Source: Megasphaera coli (GTDB taxonomy: Bacteria; Bacillota; Negativicutes; Veillonellales; Megasphaeraceae). From it: DNA of 64,000 nucleotides. The position numbers and the translations under genes are program-made. Below are positions 42,388 to 52,400 of this stretch, one piece after another. The stretch is taken from contig NZ_FMIY01000001.1 of assembly GCF_900095855.1 (NCBI RefSeq), positions 40,088 through 104,087 on the forward strand, in the 5' to 3' direction. The notes below the pieces were generated by a model. It had not been told where the DNA came from. It made no database searches and saw only the letters and a list, made by a program, of their open reading frames with translations. Numbering within the stretch: position 1 is the stretch's first letter; every line of letters begins with the position of its first letter.

Positions 42388-43017
42388 ATGACCATACGAA
42401 AAGAAGAAATAGAAGAAATGCTCCGCCTGCGCCATACGCCGCAAGTGCACGACAAACTCAAAAATGCCGTCGTCGCCGTCATCGGACTGGGCGGACTGGG
42501 TTCGAACATAGCCGTACAGCTTTGCCGCTGCGGCATCGGCGAGCTCCACCTATTCGACTTCGACCGAGTCGACCTGAGCAATTTAAACAGGCAGTCCTAT
42601 TACGTGGAAGACCTGGGCCGCCTGAAAACGGAAGCCTTGGCGCGGCAACTGAAGCGCATCAATCCCTATACGGTTGTAAAGACGACAAGCGTCCGCTTGG
42701 ACGAAGGCAACACGCAGCGTCTGCTGCAGGGTTACAAGGTCATTATAGAGGCTGTCGATACGGCAGAGACAAAGGCCATGCTGGCAAACGTCATTCTCGC
42801 CGAATGCCCCGACACCTATCTTATTTCCGCTTCCGGCATGGCCGGCTACGGCAAGAGCAATAATATTCGCACAAAAAAAATAGGGGAGCACTTTTATATC
42901 TGCGGTGATTTTACACAGGAAGCCTTGCCGGGAAGAGGCCTCATGGCTCCGCGCGTCGCTCTCTGCGCGGCTCATGAAGCCAACCTGGTACTGGAACTCC
43001 TTATCGACCGGTTATAA
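42388..43017 (+). CDS. thiF: ThiS adenylyltransferase ThiF
   Basis: A 209-residue E1-like enzyme activating the ThiS C-terminus with ATP. It has the nucleotide motif VIGLGGLGSNIAVQLCRCG, the conserved DFDRVDLSNLNRQ and the substrate Asp in EAVDTAETKA. It is the short ThiF form without the C-terminal zinc and rhodanese parts, as usual for anaerobic Firmicutes. Follows thiH by 11 bp and ends the operon. Confidence 0.92.
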   Translation: MTIRKEEIEEMLRLRHTPQVHDKLKNAVVAVIGLGGLGSNIAVQLCRCGIGELHLFDFDRVDLSNLNRQSYYVEDLGRLKTEALARQLKRINPYTVVKTTSVRLDEGNTQRLLQGYKVIIEAVDTAETKAMLANVILAECPDTYLISASGMAGYGKSNNIRTKKIGEHFYICGDFTQEALPGRGLMAPRVALCAAHEANLVLELLIDRL

Positions 43018-43106
43018 GGACAAATTTTATTTGTAATTTTCATGTATATATTTTTTCATAACAGCCGTCTCTTTACTTTTCAACATACATCTAACGCATA
43101 CTCTCA

Positions 43107-43135
43107 TTGACTACGCTTACGCATTGCGGTATAGT
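43107..43135 (+). promoter_or_regulatory. Promoter of the ThiE/TenI-like gene
   Basis: TTGACT (43107-43112), 17-bp spacer, TATAGT (43130-43135). Separates this gene from thiSGHF. Confidence 0.7.
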
Positions 43136-43218
43136 AATAATTGTAATAATTCATTCGTGTTATTTGTTATAGTTATTGTTTAGCCCTATTATAGGGCGTC
43201 GTAATGTATTAGGAGATT

Positions 43219-43812
43219 ATGATGAGAAAAGTCATTGCCATCACAAACAGACACCTTGTCCACAGGGATTATTGGGATCAATTGGAACAAATTGTATCCT
43301 CTCCTGTAGAGTCTCTCATTCTCCGTGAAAAAGATTTAACGGAAGATGAGTATGTTAATTATGCAAGGAAAGCATTACAATTATGCAATTTGCGAGGTAA
43401 GCAATGCGTGCTGCATAATTTCGGACGCGTTGCCGTGCGCCTGCATATTCCTCACTTCCAGTGTTCTCTCGACTATTTAAAGACGCACACGTCCATCAGC
43501 TATTATATGGCGACGCTCGGCGTTTCCGTCCACACGCCGGAAGAAGCACATGAAGCGGAAAAGCTCGGCGCAACTTACGTCATTGCGGGACATGTCTTCC
43601 CGACACCGTCCAAAGCGGCCTATGAGCCTATCGGCGTGCCGACGGTAAAGGAAATCTGTAAGGCCGTCTCCGTTCCGGTTTATGCCTTGGGCGGAGTCAA
43701 TCCGAGTACGGTGGAAAAATTAAATAATATTCCCGTCAAAGGCGTAGCCTTGATGTCGGGTCTCATGAAGAGTAACGATATTTCTTCTTACGTAACAAGT
43801 CTGCAAGGATAA
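43219..43812 (+). CDS. Thiamine phosphate synthase-like protein (ThiE/TenI family)
   Basis: A 197-residue TIM barrel of the ThiE/TenI family. ThiE joins the thiazole and pyrimidine moieties; TenI aromatises the thiazole carboxylate tautomer. Visible are ILREKDLTEDEYV (strand 2 with Arg-Glu-Lys), GVSVHTPEEAHEAEKLGATYVIAGHVFPTPSK and PVYALGGVNPSTVEKL with the phosphate-binding Gly-Gly. The pyrophosphate-binding GQxD segment of true ThiE is replaced by VLHNFGRVAVRLH, which points to TenI or a divergent paralogue. AGGAG precedes ATG at 43219 (ATG at 43222 also possible). Own promoter and terminator. Confidence 0.8.
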   Translation: MMRKVIAITNRHLVHRDYWDQLEQIVSSPVESLILREKDLTEDEYVNYARKALQLCNLRGKQCVLHNFGRVAVRLHIPHFQCSLDYLKTHTSISYYMATLGVSVHTPEEAHEAEKLGATYVIAGHVFPTPSKAAYEPIGVPTVKEICKAVSVPVYALGGVNPSTVEKLNNIPVKGVALMSGLMKSNDISSYVTSLQG

Positions 43813-43830
43813 TCGAGACCAATGAATGAT

Positions 43831-43869
43831 AATATGACTTCTTTTGAATAAAGAGAAGTCATATTTTAA
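43831..43869 (+). terminator. Terminator after the ThiE/TenI-like gene
   Basis: AATATGACTTCT (43831-43842) pairs with AGAAGTCATATT (43854-43865), followed by TTAATTT. Confidence 0.75.
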
Positions 43870-43920
43870 TTTATCAAAATAATGCCTATACGGAATATAT
43901 AGTAGTTACACGTTAACTGC

Positions 43921-43949
43921 TTGTCAAGATACCGAATTTATTGTAGAAT
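43921..43949 (+). promoter_or_regulatory. Promoter of a small unknown gene
   Basis: TTGTCA (43921-43926), 17-bp spacer, TAGAAT (43944-43949). Confidence 0.65.
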
Positions 43950-44010
43950 ATACGCATAGAAAAACCAATATATAGTAGCCTGTTGACGAAAATTGCGAGG
44001 GATGCTTATT

Positions 44011-44220
44011 ATGAAAACAAGATGCGTCGAGTTGAGCCGTTTGGAAAGCGAATTGCTTCGTGAATATATTCCTGTTGCCGCCGTCAAACCGCTCCCGGCA
44101 AGCTTGTGTCGTTCTATCTACCGCCGTTTGGAGGGATTACCGGTCTTTGAGGCCGGTGAACTTTCTATAAGTGCGACAGTACCGAGCCGTCATGTGCGGA
44201 TAACCGACATCGTCAATTAA
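44011..44220 (+). CDS. Small protein of unknown function (69 residues)
   Basis: A 69-residue basic, soluble-looking protein beginning MKTRCVELSRLESELL and ending RITDIVN. There is no membrane segment, cysteine pair or recognised domain. The call rests on its own promoter at 43921-43949, GAGGG 9 bp before the ATG, and a strong terminator after the stop. An in-frame TTG at 43993 is less likely. It sits between the thiamine genes and the convergent serine dehydratase genes, and shows no clear link to either. Confidence 0.65.
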   Translation: MKTRCVELSRLESELLREYIPVAAVKPLPASLCRSIYRRLEGLPVFEAGELSISATVPSRHVRITDIVN

Positions 44221-44231
44221 TAAGGACATGC

Positions 44232-44269
44232 AAGTTCCCTATTCGGAGGATCCTCCGAATAGGGAACTT
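44232..44269. terminator. Perfect 38-bp palindromic bidirectional terminator
   Basis: 44232-44250 is the exact reverse complement of 44251-44269, centred on GGATCC; A and T tracts flank it. It lies between the convergent small gene and sdaAA. Confidence 0.85.
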
Positions 44270-44288
44270 TTGTTTTATCCTCATATCC

Positions 44289-45170
44289 TTAAATCGCATT
44301 TTCCGTAAGTCGTTTCGTAATTTCCATACCCGTCCTGGTCTTCGCCAGGCCACCTTCCGCCGTCTCTTTTAAAGCCACAGGCATATTCCTCCCGATGCGG
44401 TCCATTGCTTCAATGACTTCATCCGGCGGAATAACGCTCTTTATGCCGGCCAAGGCCATTTCAGCCGCCGTTACGGCCATTACGGCGTACACACCGTTAC
44501 GCTTAACGCAGGGTACTTCCACCAGGCCGGCAACGGGATCACAGGCAAGGCCCAAGGTATTTTTCATACATAGGGCAAAGGCGTGTAAAATCTGCTCGTT
44601 CGTACTGCCGGCCAATTCGGCAACGGCAGCTGCCGCCATGGCTGCAGCCGAGCCGCATTCGGCCTGACAGCCGCCGACAGCGCCGGCAACGGACGCATTG
44701 CGTGCCACGACGGCACCTATTCCGGCCGCAGTAAAAAGGGGACGCAGACATTCTTCATCGCTTTTTCCCAGTATCTCTGCCGCCGCAATCAGGGCTGCCG
44801 GCAAAATCCCGCACGAGCCGGCGGTCGGGCAGGCGACGATCTTGAACATCTTGGCATTGGCCTCATTGATGGCAATGGCATAGGTTGCCGCCTTATGCGG
44901 CAAGGGACCGAGCAGGCGCGCACCGGCAGCTTCCAGTTTAGCCGCATCACCGCCGACGAGGCCGCTGACGGATTTTTCCGTATCCGCCAACCCCGAACGG
45001 ATGGATTCGCGAAAGACGGCGAGCCGTGCCGCCATAAGCTCATGTACGTCCGCTTTGGTCCGTTCGGTCGTCTCCGTCTCGTGTCGTAAAACGACCTCCG
45101 ACAGACCTACTCCGTAGCGCTCCGCCAGTTCGGCAAGGTCGCTTAATGTTTTATATTCATACTGATACAT
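44289..45170 (-). CDS. sdaAA: L-serine dehydratase, alpha subunit
   Basis: A 293-residue subunit of the two-subunit Fe-S L-serine ammonia-lyase, which converts serine to pyruvate and ammonia. The 4Fe-4S cysteines are visible in CPTAGSCGILP, GGCQAECGSAAAM and LACDPVAGLVEVPC. This enzyme type is oxygen-sensitive and common in anaerobic Firmicutes. The gene follows the beta subunit by 9 bp and is the last of the addB-addA-sdaAB-sdaAA series. Confidence 0.94.
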   Translation of the reverse strand: MYQYEYKTLSDLAELAERYGVGLSEVVLRHETETTERTKADVHELMAARLAVFRESIRSGLADTEKSVSGLVGGDAAKLEAAGARLLGPLPHKAATYAIAINEANAKMFKIVACPTAGSCGILPAALIAAAEILGKSDEECLRPLFTAAGIGAVVARNASVAGAVGGCQAECGSAAAMAAAAVAELAGSTNEQILHAFALCMKNTLGLACDPVAGLVEVPCVKRNGVYAVMAVTAAEMALAGIKSVIPPDEVIEAMDRIGRNMPVALKETAEGGLAKTRTGMEITKRLTENAI

Positions 45171-45179
45171 ATCTTTCTC

Positions 45180-45839
45180 CTATAAAGGTAACATGGCAAT
45201 AACATTGCTTATACCGTCTATTTTTTTTATTTCCTCCACCATTTCCGCCGGCACGGGACTGTCCGTGCTGAGAATCATAACGGCATTTTCATTCTTGCCG
45301 CTGCGAAAGACGCGCATGGTTGAGACGTTAATATTATCTGCCGCGAGGATACCGGACACGCGGGAAATAATACCGGGCTTATCGCGGTGAAAGGTCATGA
45401 GCGTATGCTCTTCCCCTGTCACGAGAACATCAAAGCCGTCGATTTCGCGAACTTCTATTTTACCGCCGCCGAGGGATACGCCCACAACCTCCACCGTCCT
45501 GCCGCTTTTTCCGGTTAAACGGATGCGTACCGTATTGGGATGAGCCACTTCGGCGTCCGACGTTTTTAAAAGGATTTTCACCTGCCGCTCGGCAGCTATT
45601 TCAAAGGAGCGGCGCAGTCGCACATCGTCGGCGCCGAACCCCAGTATGCCCGCTACAAGCGCCTTGTCCGTGCCGTGTCCCTTATAGGTTTTCGCAAAAG
45701 AACCGTAAACCGTAATTTCCGCTTCTGCCGGTTCTTCATGAAAAATATGGCGCGCCGTCAATCCGATACGGGCAGCCCCGGCCGTATGAGAGCTGGAGGG
45801 TCCGATCATGACGGGGCCGATAATATCAAACATGCTCAT
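45180..45839 (-). CDS. sdaAB: L-serine dehydratase, beta subunit
   Basis: A 219-residue subunit with the start FDIIGPVMIGPSSSHTAGA, conserved in serine dehydratases, and a C-terminal ACT domain (TLMTFHRDKPGIISRVSGIL) that binds serine or a metal to control activity. It pairs with SdaAA downstream. AGGAG precedes the ATG; the gene lies 13 bp after addA, so it is probably co-transcribed with the recombination genes. Confidence 0.94.
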   Translation of the reverse strand: MSMFDIIGPVMIGPSSSHTAGAARIGLTARHIFHEEPAEAEITVYGSFAKTYKGHGTDKALVAGILGFGADDVRLRRSFEIAAERQVKILLKTSDAEVAHPNTVRIRLTGKSGRTVEVVGVSLGGGKIEVREIDGFDVLVTGEEHTLMTFHRDKPGIISRVSGILAADNINVSTMRVFRSGKNENAVMILSTDSPVPAEMVEEIKKIDGISNVIAMLPL

Positions 45840-45852
45840 AGTCTTGCTCCTT

Positions 45853-48800
45853 CTACATTATAATCTCTTTTCGCAGGTACGAACTGTATATGATTACTTC
45901 ACGTACCTTCTCGCCGCTCATTTGCTCGACCGCACGCTTGTATAAGCTCAACTGCACACCGTAGCGTGCGCGAAAATCCGCTTCCTCGGTCAGTCGGTCC
46001 GTTTTATAGTCCACAATGACCCAAGTGTTTTCTTCTTTAAAAAGGCAGTCTATAACGCCCTGTATCAGTATTTCTTCACCTTTCACGTCGGCATATATGC
46101 GGCTGCTGTCCAAGAGCAGCGTAAACGGATATTCCCGATGCACTTCAATTGAAGCGGCAATACGCCGGGCAAGGGGAGAAGCGGCAAAAGCCGAAACGGC
46201 GGCGGTTGGCAGAATTCTATTTTCTTCAGCTGTCAATATGCCCTGCTCTGCCCACAGGCGGCGCCGTTCTTTTAACAAGTCCGCCGTCACGGGACGGCTC
46301 AGGTCCAAATGTTGCATGACCTTGTGAAAGACCGTACCTGCAAAGGTTCCGCCCTTTTCCTGCCGCTCCGTCTCCAGCCAGGACGGACCGGCTTGAAAGA
46401 CATCCTCTTCTTCCGCCTGCAATCGTATGAGCGCGGCCGACTCTTCATCACGGTTTTCTTCTTGCATGCGTCGTTTAATCTCGGTTACGGAAAGCTTTGC
46501 CGTCATCACCGTCGCAGCCCCGTAGGGATACTGCCAGGATAAGTTCGCTTCAAGCCAAGCCGGAACGGCCGTACGGGTTAACCGGTTTTCCCGTACGCAA
46601 TGAAGGCGATCGTCACTGTCACCGCTCGTCTCGGGCTGCGATTCGCCTGCCGTAATACTGCGCAGGGCAACATGCCAGATGCCGCACGGATGAAATACCG
46701 CTTCCGCCGTTGCCGCCGTACCTTGCAGCGCTTCACTGCCCGGTGCGGACATGACGACGGGCATAATCCAATCCAGGTACGATTCTCCCGCTTCGGGACG
46801 CGGCTCGCCGCACCATCGTTGCAAGCGCTGTGCCAAGGATTCCGCCTGGCTGCCGGCACGCCCCTTGGGCGTACCCACAATGATGAGCAGATTTTTAGCA
46901 CGCGTCATGGCTACGTAGAGCAGCCGTTCTTCTTCAGCTTTATTCTCCTGCAAAGTCCGTTCCTTAATACCGTTCCAAACAAGGGTAGGCCAGGTCATGC
47001 GCCATTTGGCATCATATTCTTTTATACCTATGCCCAGATCCTTATGGAAGAGGACGGCTTCCTGCGTATCCTTTTTATTAAAGCCCTTTTCCGTATCGGC
47101 CAGGAAGACAACGGGAAATTCCAGCCCCTTGCTCTTGTGAATGGTCATGATGCGCACGACGTTCTCACCCTCGCCGAGAATAGCCGGCGGCGCTAAGTCA
47201 ACACCATTTTGCTTCATTTTTTCAATAAATTTCAGAAAACGGAAGAGACCGTGGAAGCCGGCGCCTTCATATTGTCGCGCGCGCTCATACAACGCTTCCA
47301 GGTTGGCCTGCCTGAGGGCACCGTTTCTCATGCCCCCCACATAGTCGAAATACAGTGTATCATCATAAAGGCGTTCCAACAACTCGGCCACGCCCGCACG
47401 GCGACTGAAAGTGCGCCATTCATCCATTTGCTTACAAAAACGAGTGAGTATATCTTGCCGCCGACCTGTAACTCCGGATCTGACATAGGCGCGTACACAG
47501 TCCCACAAATACCCTTCGCCGGACAGCCGCAGCTCCGCCAAAGCGGTCTCATCCAGTCCGACCATGGGCGAACGCAGGACGGCGGCCAGCGGAATGTCCT
47601 GGCACGGATTGTCAATACACATGAGCAGAGACGTAACGAGGCGGACTTCCATGACATCAAAATAACCGCCCTTCTGTTCGGCATAGGCGGGAATACCCGC
47701 CGCCTGCAGCGTCGCAAGCAAGATATCGGACTTACGCGCCGCAGACCGAAGGAGGACTGCCATATGCCTGTACTGCAGTATTTTTTCCTCTCCATTGGGC
47801 TCTACGTACGTCGCCCCCGATTCGATAAGCTCGCTTATACGGCGACTGATGCAAATGCATTGGCGCGCAAAATCATCTGCGTCTTCCTGTTCTTCATCAT
47901 CCGCCACGACAGATGCGGTACCCCGCTCCAACAAATGCAGCTCCACCCGCCCCGGAGCGCCGTCACTTCTGCCTATATATAATTTTTCCCGTTCGCCGTA
48001 GGTCATCCCTCCGGCCGCTTCCGTCATGGCATAGGCAAACACTTCATTTACGGCATTAATGACGGCAGGTGTGCTGCGGAAATTACATGACAAATCAATG
48101 CACCGATCTGCTGCCGCCGCGTTGCGTCCATAAGCAGCGTATTTTTTCATAAAAAGAGAGGGGTCTGCAAGTCGAAAACGATAAATACTCTGCTTAATAT
48201 CGCCGACCATAAATTTATTGTGTCCGTTGGAAATGAGGTTTGTAATGAGCTCCTGCACACCGTTTGTATCTTGATATTCGTCGATAAGGATTTCTTTATA
48301 CGTCTGCTGCAATTCAAAGGCCGCTTTAGACGGAACCGCCTCTTCTTCATTTGTACGAGGCTCCGTTAACACGGCCAGGCAGAAATGCTCCAAGTCGCCG
48401 AAGTCGAGCCAGTTTTTCTCTTTTTTCGCCGTCTTATAGGCCTCGTAAAAGTCTTTCGTCAATTCGGCCAGGCAGTGCATGACGGGCAGAGACTTACGAA
48501 TACCGTCAAGCCACCGCTCTGCCGGAATAGCGAAATAAGCGCCTTGCAGCTTACCTACAGATGTCTTGACGCCGTTACGTCTCTCTTTGCATTCTTCCCA
48601 AAGTTCTTTTACGTGAGGAGCCAAATTCCGCAGCGCTTTTAGACGTCCAAAGTTCAGATCTGAAAGTTTTACCGCAAGGTCCGTCCACGTCCGGCATGCT
48701 GCGGCAGCTTCCACCATTTGCCGTTCCGCCGCAAAAAAGGGCCGCTGAGACTGCAGTTCCGGCTCACGATCAAGAACCCGCAACATTTCATCATATGCAA

Positions 48801-49485
48801 CCGAACAGGAATTCAGCGCTGCTGCGGCGACGCTCATAATGGGCGCGGTCCACGGCAGTTCATCAATCGAGGCGCACGCGCTTCCTTCTTCATACTGCAG
48901 CACGGCATGATGCAGCCACTCGAGCGGCCAAGGCTGACTGCGAATATACTCGTATATCCTGCCGACGAGCTCCATAAGGCCGTCATCGCCGCGATCACTG
49001 CCGAAAATATCGGCTAAGAGAGCCAATTTTTTCGCTTTTTCCGAGTCTTCATAATAAGATAAGAACAGATCTTCCATGACGGACTGCTTCAAGAGCTCCA
49101 GCTCTTCCGTGCCGGCCACGGTAAACTGCGGGTCCAGGTCGATCGTATAAAAGTAGGTGCGAACGACATATTGGCAAAAGGCATGAAATGTGGAAATTTT
49201 TGCCGACGGCAAGAGGGCCAGCTGCCGCTCCGCATGACTGTCGTCCCGCTCCGCAAGAGCTGCCGTCAAGGCGGCACCGATGCGATCCCGCATCTCGCCT
49301 GCCGCCGCCTTCGTAAAAGTGACGACGAGGATTTCCGTAATATCGAGAGGCTCTTTTTTATCGAGAAGGCGTCGAATAATCCGTTCCACCAGGACAGCCG
49401 TCTTCCCCGATCCGGCTGCCGCCGAAAGGAGCAGATTCTGATTTCTGCTTTGTATAGCCTCTTCTTGGAACTCAGTCCACGCCAT
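45853..49485 (-). CDS. addA: ATP-dependent helicase/nuclease subunit A (AddA)
   Basis: A 1210-residue UvrD-like helicase with a C-terminal RecB-family nuclease. Walker A is AAAGSGKTAVLVERI near residue 20; Walker B is ILIDEYQDTNGVQ; motif IV-VI includes VRIMTIHKSKGLEFPVVF and YVAMTRAKNLL. The nuclease motif GVIDCLFKEENTWVIVDYKTD is near residue 1160. With AddB it resects double-strand breaks up to Chi for RecA loading. Its start overlaps the end of addB by 14 bp. Confidence 0.96.
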   Translation of the reverse strand: MAWTEFQEEAIQSRNQNLLLSAAAGSGKTAVLVERIIRRLLDKKEPLDITEILVVTFTKAAAGEMRDRIGAALTAALAERDDSHAERQLALLPSAKISTFHAFCQYVVRTYFYTIDLDPQFTVAGTEELELLKQSVMEDLFLSYYEDSEKAKKLALLADIFGSDRGDDGLMELVGRIYEYIRSQPWPLEWLHHAVLQYEEGSACASIDELPWTAPIMSVAAAALNSCSVAYDEMLRVLDREPELQSQRPFFAAERQMVEAAAACRTWTDLAVKLSDLNFGRLKALRNLAPHVKELWEECKERRNGVKTSVGKLQGAYFAIPAERWLDGIRKSLPVMHCLAELTKDFYEAYKTAKKEKNWLDFGDLEHFCLAVLTEPRTNEEEAVPSKAAFELQQTYKEILIDEYQDTNGVQELITNLISNGHNKFMVGDIKQSIYRFRLADPSLFMKKYAAYGRNAAAADRCIDLSCNFRSTPAVINAVNEVFAYAMTEAAGGMTYGEREKLYIGRSDGAPGRVELHLLERGTASVVADDEEQEDADDFARQCICISRRISELIESGATYVEPNGEEKILQYRHMAVLLRSAARKSDILLATLQAAGIPAYAEQKGGYFDVMEVRLVTSLLMCIDNPCQDIPLAAVLRSPMVGLDETALAELRLSGEGYLWDCVRAYVRSGVTGRRQDILTRFCKQMDEWRTFSRRAGVAELLERLYDDTLYFDYVGGMRNGALRQANLEALYERARQYEGAGFHGLFRFLKFIEKMKQNGVDLAPPAILGEGENVVRIMTIHKSKGLEFPVVFLADTEKGFNKKDTQEAVLFHKDLGIGIKEYDAKWRMTWPTLVWNGIKERTLQENKAEEERLLYVAMTRAKNLLIIVGTPKGRAGSQAESLAQRLQRWCGEPRPEAGESYLDWIMPVVMSAPGSEALQGTAATAEAVFHPCGIWHVALRSITAGESQPETSGDSDDRLHCVRENRLTRTAVPAWLEANLSWQYPYGAATVMTAKLSVTEIKRRMQEENRDEESAALIRLQAEEEDVFQAGPSWLETERQEKGGTFAGTVFHKVMQHLDLSRPVTADLLKERRRLWAEQGILTAEENRILPTAAVSAFAASPLARRIAASIEVHREYPFTLLLDSSRIYADVKGEEILIQGVIDCLFKEENTWVIVDYKTDRLTEEADFRARYGVQLSLYKRAVEQMSGEKVREVIIYSSYLRKEIIM

Positions 49486-52400
49486 CTTCCGCCCCTCCTC
49501 TTTTCAACAGCTCCTTCATAATTTCTTCGGATGCCGTTTTTTTTGCAAAAGACCACCGATTGCCGTCGTCGGCAGTAACGTCGAAGCGACACACTGCCGC
49601 ATACGGGCAATAGTCACAGGCTTTTCTTTCATTCTTCCGGCCCCACCGCGCCGGGCTGACAGTAATATGGCCGCCCGTCAGGCGGGAAGACAGGTCGACA
49701 ATACGCTGCTCCGCCGTCCGTACCAGACCTTTCCAAGCGAGTTCGCTGTATATAGCCGCAGAATGTCTCAGCGTACCGTTCTTGTTGATGTGCAGCCCCG
49801 AAAACGGTGAAGATTCGACGATGGTGGCGTCCATAGCCTGCATGACGCCCGCATCATCCAAATAGAAGCCGCTCATTCTGCCGGCATTCATATAAGCAAT
49901 TTTTTTCTCGTCCTCAGGCGGCTCCGTTTTGCAATTGTCTATATCGTTGCGCACATGACAATACACGGCCCCTGCCGGAACGCAGTCTCCGTCAAGGTTG
50001 TTAAGAGCCGTAGCCATATACATGATGAGCTGCAGTTCGAGCCCGTCATATATCTCCTGCAAGGTAACGGCTTTTCTGCCGGACTTATAGTCCATAATCA
50101 GGACAAATGTGCGCCCTTGCCGGTGTATGGTATCAATGCGGTCTATTTGTCCGTTTAATTGTACGGTTACGCCGTTAGACAAAATAAAGGCGGCGCCTTT
50201 CCAGTCACCTTTTTTACCGAACGGCTTTTCCAGGGCCGTAAGGGAAAATTCCGAAACACGGCTGAAGGCCTGCAAGTACCGCACAGTCCGTATCAAGGTG
50301 TCAACAAGGCGCTCCTTGATTTGCAGGAAATATGCGTCGGAGACAAGAATATTCCCGGCCGTGTTTGCCGCCAATTTCTCCGTCTCTTCACGGCACAGCA
50401 CTTCTATTTCGTCATCGGTCAAATCACGCCACTGCCGGCCGGCAGCCAACAATCTTTCGCCGAGACCTCGCAACACGCCGTGCACAAGAGTACCGAAATC
50501 GGGTGCCGCAAAGGTGTATACGGGCCTTTCTCGGAGAACCAAAGCATACTGCGCAAAAAAAGCAAAGGGGCAGCGCCTATATTTTTCAAAAAGCGTTACG
50601 GACCCGCTCAATTTACGGTCATGCAGAAACAGGGCTGCCGTCAGCTTGGGCGGCAAGGGCTGTACACTGTTTTGATAAAAAAGCCCGGCCAAGCGTTTGC
50701 GCATATCCGTACCGTACCCGTGCGCAAGACCCCAATCATAGAGAGACCACCACAAATCGGCTACGGGCCCGCCTGTTAGGGCAGGCCGCAGCATAGCGGG
50801 CAAATAGTGAAAGGCCGACGGCGCGGCAACTAAAAACTCTTTTGCCCGCTCCGGTCGAACGCTGCCGTCTTCTTTCACGGTTTCCCGAACATATCCTTTT
50901 TTTTCAAGTTCCTTTATCCATGTCGACGGGATAAGTTCGGTACCGTCCTCATCAGCAAGAGCCCGCGTAAGATACAGTTCCTCTTCCGCTCGCGTCACGG
51001 CAAGGTAAAACAAAAAGCGCTCCTGAAAGGTGCGGAACCGGCTGTCCGGTCCGAGAGGCAATCCCGTTTTCTTCAAAGCCTGCCGCTCCCTGTCGTTTAA
51101 AATACCTTCTTCACCGTAATGCAGCGGAAAAACACCGTCATTCATACCGCAAACGAAAACGACGGGACTGCGCAGTGTATACCCCCTGTCGACAGTTGTA
51201 ACCGTCACGTGATCCAAGGTCGGCGGAATGAGCGTAAAGTGAAGCTCTTCCAATCCTTCCGTCAGCAGCTTAACGAATTCCCGTCCCGTCACTATATCAT
51301 GGCCGCACAGTTCAACAAGCCGTTCCAGGAGGAAGACAACTTTTTTCCACACCTGCTCGTGCTCCTTCGCATCCTCCTCCCGTCCTGCGGCAATCGCCTC
51401 CTTTTGCCACTCCGACAATCGCGCCGGTACGGCAACAGCCGCAAGCCACTGCCACAGAAGCGCAGCGAATACATGCAGCTCCGCCGTTTCTCCCTGCAGC
51501 CGCCGCAGCGGCGACAAGAGGGCGACTACACGCTGACGAATATCGTTAATATAGGTCAGATCATAGTTGTACGGGTGCAGCCCCTTCGGCAAATACTGCC
51601 AATCCCGCGCCTCTTGCCAACGGATGCCGCGAATACCGGCGGCAAGGCAATAATTTTCCAAATCATCCGCTTCGCGCCGCGTAAAGGGCATGAGATCCGT
51701 CTTTAAGAGGCGAAAGAGGGCATCTGTATTGCCCTTATTGTGTAATACCGTTTCCAAGACGGACGCAATCGCTTCCACGAGAGGATGCGCCTTCATGGGC
51801 CGACGGTAGTCGGTGAAACAGGGAATGTCATATTCCTTAAAAATACGCTCGCACAGCTGATTATACGGGTCACCTGAGCGGGATATGATCACTATATCCC
51901 GCCACCGCCGCCCTTGCCGCACGAGGCGTCGTACGGTCCTTGCCATATAATCGACTTCGATAGTTCTGTTTTTGCATTCTGCCGAGGTCAGTCCCGAAAT
52001 CGGTCTCTCTAATTGTGTCGGCAACGTTTTAAAGAAAGCATCATGAAAGCGCTGCAGCTCACTTTGCCCTGCCCCGGTCACACTCACAAGGCGTACATCT
52101 GTAAAAAGTTCACAAATTTCCCGGTACGCTTCATAAGCTCTGTGATAAAGAGCCGTCTCCCGTGCCTGCCGCTCCGGCTGTTCCGGATCCATTGTCAAAG
52201 TGATGACCACTTCCGCCGCTGCGGTAACCACGCTCTTTAAAACGTGCAGTTGCTGCGGCGTGAACCACTGGAACCCGTCGACATAGACAACGGCATCCTG
52301 CAAGAACGTCGCTTGTCCCGCCTTTTCCGCAAGAGCCGTAAAGATGTCGCAGCTTGAGTCAAAGTGCTCCTGCAGATAGGCCTCATACCGGTCGTAGAGG

